From positions 1 to 16,427 of the forward strand of contig CACZOS010000096.1 in NCBI GenBank assembly GCA_902782815.1: a DNA stretch of 16,427 bases, read 5' to 3'. This document shows, piece after piece, positions 14,124 through 16,427 of this stretch. Position 1 is the first letter of the stretch. Every line of letters starts with the position of its first letter. This DNA is from an uncultured Lachnospiraceae bacterium (lineage in GTDB: Bacteria; Bacillota; Clostridia; Lachnospirales; Lachnospiraceae). A model generated the notes under the pieces. The model saw nothing but the letters and a program-made list of their open reading frames with translations. It was not told the DNA's origin and did no database searches. Position numbers and translations under genes: made by a program.

Positions 14124-15098
14124 ATGATGAAGAAAGTTCTGATGATCGTTAATCCCATCTCCGGACGCAGCCAGGTGGGAAGATATCTGCTGGATATCAC
14201 CAACCAGTTTTCCCGGGAGGGGATATTCCTTACCACTTATGTGACCCAGGCAAAATCGGATGCCTTCCGGAAAGCAAAGGCGGAGGCAGGGAATTATGAC
14301 ATCATTGCCTGCTCCGGCGGGGACGGCACCCTGGATGAAGTGGTGGCCGGGGTATCGAAATCGGGATATACTCCCAAGATCGGCTATATCCCTTCAGGCA
14401 GCACCAATGATTATGCCCAGAGCCTGCAGCTGCCGGCCGACATGGTGAGGTCGGCCCAGATCATTGTGGAAGGCCATGCCCTCACGGTGGATATCGGTAC
14501 CATCAGAGATATCGGGAAAACCAATGAGTGGTATTTTGTATATGTTGTTGCCTTTGGGGTCTTTTCCGATGTGTCCTACAGGACCAGCCAGGATATGAAA
14601 AATATGCTGGGGCATATGGCCTATGTGCTGGAAGGGGCCAAAAGCCTGCTGGATATCAAACCCTATCGCATGACCATCACCATTGATGATGACCAGGTCC
14701 TGGAAGGGGATTTTATCTACGGGATGGTGGCGAATTCGGAGTCTGTCGGAGGTGTCAATAATATTGCCGGCAACGATGTGGAACTGGATGACGGCTATTT
14801 TGAAGTGGTGCTGGTGCGCAATCCGGTCACTCCCTTTGACTGGCAGCCCATTATTTTCGGCCTTCTCAACAAGGAATCTGACGGAAAGCTCATCTACTAT
14901 CTGAAAGCCAGAAAAGTTCGTATCCAATGTGATCAGCCTGTGGCCTGGACAGTGGACGGAGAGGACGGGGGGAGCCATGATAATGTGGAGGTCGTCGTCC
15001 ATGAAAAGATGCTGGATATATTTGTAGATAAGGATTATCTGAAACTTCTTCATAAAGATACCGGGACCGAAGATGAAAAGGGACCGGAAAATCTGTGA
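14124..15098 (+). CDS. YegS/BmrU-type lipid kinase (diacylglycerol kinase catalytic domain)
   Basis: This 324-residue protein is a diacylglycerol kinase-like lipid kinase, which phosphorylates a lipid such as diacylglycerol with ATP at the inner face of the membrane. Family motifs are present: NPISG (10-14) for the start of the nucleotide fold, SGGDGTLDEVV (64-74) as the ATP-binding loop, and IPSGSTNDYAQSL (89-101), where most relatives have P-x-GTxND. The C-terminal domain is beta-rich, includes VAWTVDGEDGG and ends in a polar tail. There is no membrane segment; such kinases bind the membrane peripherally. GAGGGAAAAT precedes two adjacent ATG codons and either may be used. It shares a unit with the HtrA-like gene. 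The true lipid substrate is not readable from sequence; recycling of diacylglycerol released in lipoteichoic-acid synthesis is one possibility. Confidence 0.9.
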   Translation: MMKKVLMIVNPISGRSQVGRYLLDITNQFSREGIFLTTYVTQAKSDAFRKAKAEAGNYDIIACSGGDGTLDEVVAGVSKSGYTPKIGYIPSGSTNDYAQSLQLPADMVRSAQIIVEGHALTVDIGTIRDIGKTNEWYFVYVVAFGVFSDVSYRTSQDMKNMLGHMAYVLEGAKSLLDIKPYRMTITIDDDQVLEGDFIYGMVANSESVGGVNNIAGNDVELDDGYFEVVLVRNPVTPFDWQPIIFGLLNKESDGKLIYYLKARKVRIQCDQPVAWTVDGEDGGSHDNVEVVVHEKMLDIFVDKDYLKLLHKDTGTEDEKGPENL

Positions 15099-15113
15099 TC
15101 TTTTATAAGAATT

Positions 15114-15183
15114 AAAGCCTGTTCTGAAATCTGTGCGGGGCCTTTTAAGGGGCCTTGCGCAGAATATTCAGAACAGGCTTTTT
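15114..15183. terminator. Long imperfect hairpin terminator between the lipid kinase gene and htpG
   Basis: The arms 15114-15128 and 15167-15181 are perfectly complementary over 15 bp (core GCCTGTTCTGAA). A second inner stem (about 15131-15142 with 15149-15163, containing GGGGCC on the right arm and some wobble pairs) stacks on top, giving a hairpin of nearly 70 bases. A T5 run follows on the plus strand. On the minus strand the T run is only three bases, so it should stop the lipid kinase transcript best. Confidence 0.85.
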
Positions 15184-15209
15184 CTTTACCGTTTTTATGT
15201 GGTCAGTTT

Positions 15210-16427
15210 TTATTTGGTCAGGAGATTGAGAAGTTTGTTGGACCTGGCCACGAAGGCGGTCATCTCCTCCGGCTTCAGCGGATGATTTGACAATTTAGCC
15301 AGATCGTAGATCTGCTGGCAGAGCAGGTCTGTATTTTCCTCCTCCGGGTGATCCATGACAAACTGAACCAAAGGATTGTTGAGGTTCAGAACCAGGGTCT
15401 CGCCCTGAGCACCCATACCCGTGGGGCTGTTATCCATACCGTACATCTCCATCATCTCAGCCAGACGTCTGGTCTGTTCCTGTACGGTGATCATGGAGGT
15501 GACCTCCGGATTTTTCAGCTTCTCGGCCTTGACGATCAGCTGATCGATGCCGGTGGCCTTCTTAAATATGTCGGCCAGTTTCTTCGTGCTCTCCTTGGCA
15601 TCATCTTCAGAGAGATTTTCCTTCAGGATGTCGGTGACATCGGAATCAATTCTCAGGAACTGGACCTCGCGGTTTCTCTGTTCAAGATAGGTGATGAAAG
15701 TGCTGTCGATGGGATCCACCAGGTAGACAGCATCCACACCCTGTTCCCTGAATATGTTCATGTATTGGGACTGGGTCACTTCATCAGAGATGTAGAAGAC
15801 TTTGTTCTCGTTGGTTTCTTTCGCACTCTCAAGGTATTCCGGAAGGGTGATGTATTTTCCTTCCATATTCTTGAAAATGATGTAATCCTTCATCCGGTCA
15901 CTGAACTTGTCATCCCGGATACAGCCGAATTTGATAAAGGGAGAGATGTCATCCCAGTATTTCTCATAGGCTTCGCGGTCGGTCTTACACATGCCGGAAA
16001 GCTTCTCGGCTACCTTTTTCGTGATATAGTTGGCGATCTTCTTTACGAATCCGTCGTTCTGCAGAGCACTACGGGATACGTTGAGAGGAAGATCCGGGCA
16101 ATCTATGCAGCCCTTTAAGAGCAGAAGATATTCCGGAATGACTTCCTTGATATTGTCGGCGATAAATACCTGGTTGTTGTATAACTTGATGGTTCCCTCG
16201 ATGGTGTCGTACTGGGTATTGATCTTGGGGAAGTAAAGGATTCCCTTCAGATTAAAGGGGTAATCCATGTTCAGATGGATCCAGAACAGGGGCTCCTTGT
16301 AATCGTGGAAAACGTTCCGGTAGAATTCCTTGTATTCCTCCTCACTGCACTCATTGGGGTGCTTTGACCATAAGGGATTGATCTGATTGATAGGCTTTGG
16401 ACCCTTGTCCTCCTCATCATCCTCGTC
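15210..16427 (-). CDS. htpG: Hsp90-family chaperone HtpG (N-terminal part outside window)
   Basis: The frame is open to the right edge, so 405 codons are visible of a gene usually coding for 620-680 residues. HtpG is the bacterial Hsp90, an ATP-dependent homodimeric chaperone of the cytosol. The visible part opens with an acidic linker (DEDDEEDKG) after the missing N-terminal ATPase domain. The middle domain follows, with NPLWSKHP, EEEYKEFYRNVFHDY, PLFWIHLNMDYPFNLKGILYFPK (split here by the ATG at 16268, which is internal and not the start), then VFIADNIKEVIPEYLLLLKG and the conserved block LPLNVSRSALQ. The C-terminal dimerisation domain ends normally in NKLLNLLTK. The promoter is not visible. 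Nothing suggests damage to the visible part. Confidence 0.95.
   Translation of the reverse strand, partial: DEDDEEDKGPKPINQINPLWSKHPNECSEEEYKEFYRNVFHDYKEPLFWIHLNMDYPFNLKGILYFPKINTQYDTIEGTIKLYNNQVFIADNIKEVIPEYLLLLKGCIDCPDLPLNVSRSALQNDGFVKKIANYITKKVAEKLSGMCKTDREAYEKYWDDISPFIKFGCIRDDKFSDRMKDYIIFKNMEGKYITLPEYLESAKETNENKVFYISDEVTQSQYMNIFREQGVDAVYLVDPIDSTFITYLEQRNREVQFLRIDSDVTDILKENLSEDDAKESTKKLADIFKKATGIDQLIVKAEKLKNPEVTSMITVQEQTRRLAEMMEMYGMDNSPTGMGAQGETLVLNLNNPLVQFVMDHPEEENTDLLCQQIYDLAKLSNHPLKPEEMTAFVARSNKLLNLLTK

Overview
The window reads as chromosomal DNA of a low-to-mid GC, Gram-positive clostridium, most likely a Lachnospiraceae-type gut bacterium. This is inferred from the mix of protein families (a GGGtGRT protein, a C_GCAxxG_C_C protein, DUF554, a membrane-anchored HtrA, an LCP-family enzyme), strong AGGAGG-like ribosome binding sites and tidy rho-independent terminators between convergent genes. 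I see no insertion sequences, phage genes, tRNA, rRNA or CRISPR arrays. Twelve genes fill almost the whole window, and no stretch over 300 bases lacks a gene.

Layout. Bases 1-952 hold the 3' part of a GGGtGRT-family gene (+), closed by a terminator. Next comes a probable two-gene unit (+): a cysteine-rich C_GCAxxG_C_C protein and a TtcA-like PP-loop thiolation enzyme that begins with TTG. A secreted C39-like cysteine peptidase (-) and a DUF554 membrane protein (+) diverge from a 189-base intergenic region. The DUF554 gene converges on an L,D-transpeptidase gene (-), and the two share a perfect 26-bp-arm palindromic terminator that contains both stop codons. The transpeptidase lies 38 bases downstream of a PHP-domain phosphoesterase gene (-). 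A well-formed promoter then drives a lone 1153-residue gene (+) for a very acidic protein with a C-terminal DnaB/RecA-like ATPase fold whose Walker A motif is degenerate. This is the most novel item here. After a bidirectional terminator come, on the minus strand, a polyprenyl-phosphate sugar-1-phosphate transferase and, downstream of it, an LCP-family gene. Diverging from these is a plus-strand pair, an HtrA-type serine protease and a YegS/DAG-kinase-like lipid kinase. A long hairpin separates that pair from the C-terminal two thirds of htpG (-), which runs off the right edge.

How the genes fit together. Much of the window concerns the cell envelope: peptidoglycan cross-linking (L,D-transpeptidase), starting a surface polysaccharide on undecaprenyl phosphate (sugar transferase) and attaching it to the wall (LCP), envelope protein quality control (HtrA), lipid phosphorylation (YegS-like kinase) and a secreted peptidase. 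A second theme is housekeeping: tRNA thiolation, nucleotide or oligonucleotide hydrolysis (PHP), and the HtpG chaperone. The acidic DnaB-like protein fits neither theme and its role is unknown.
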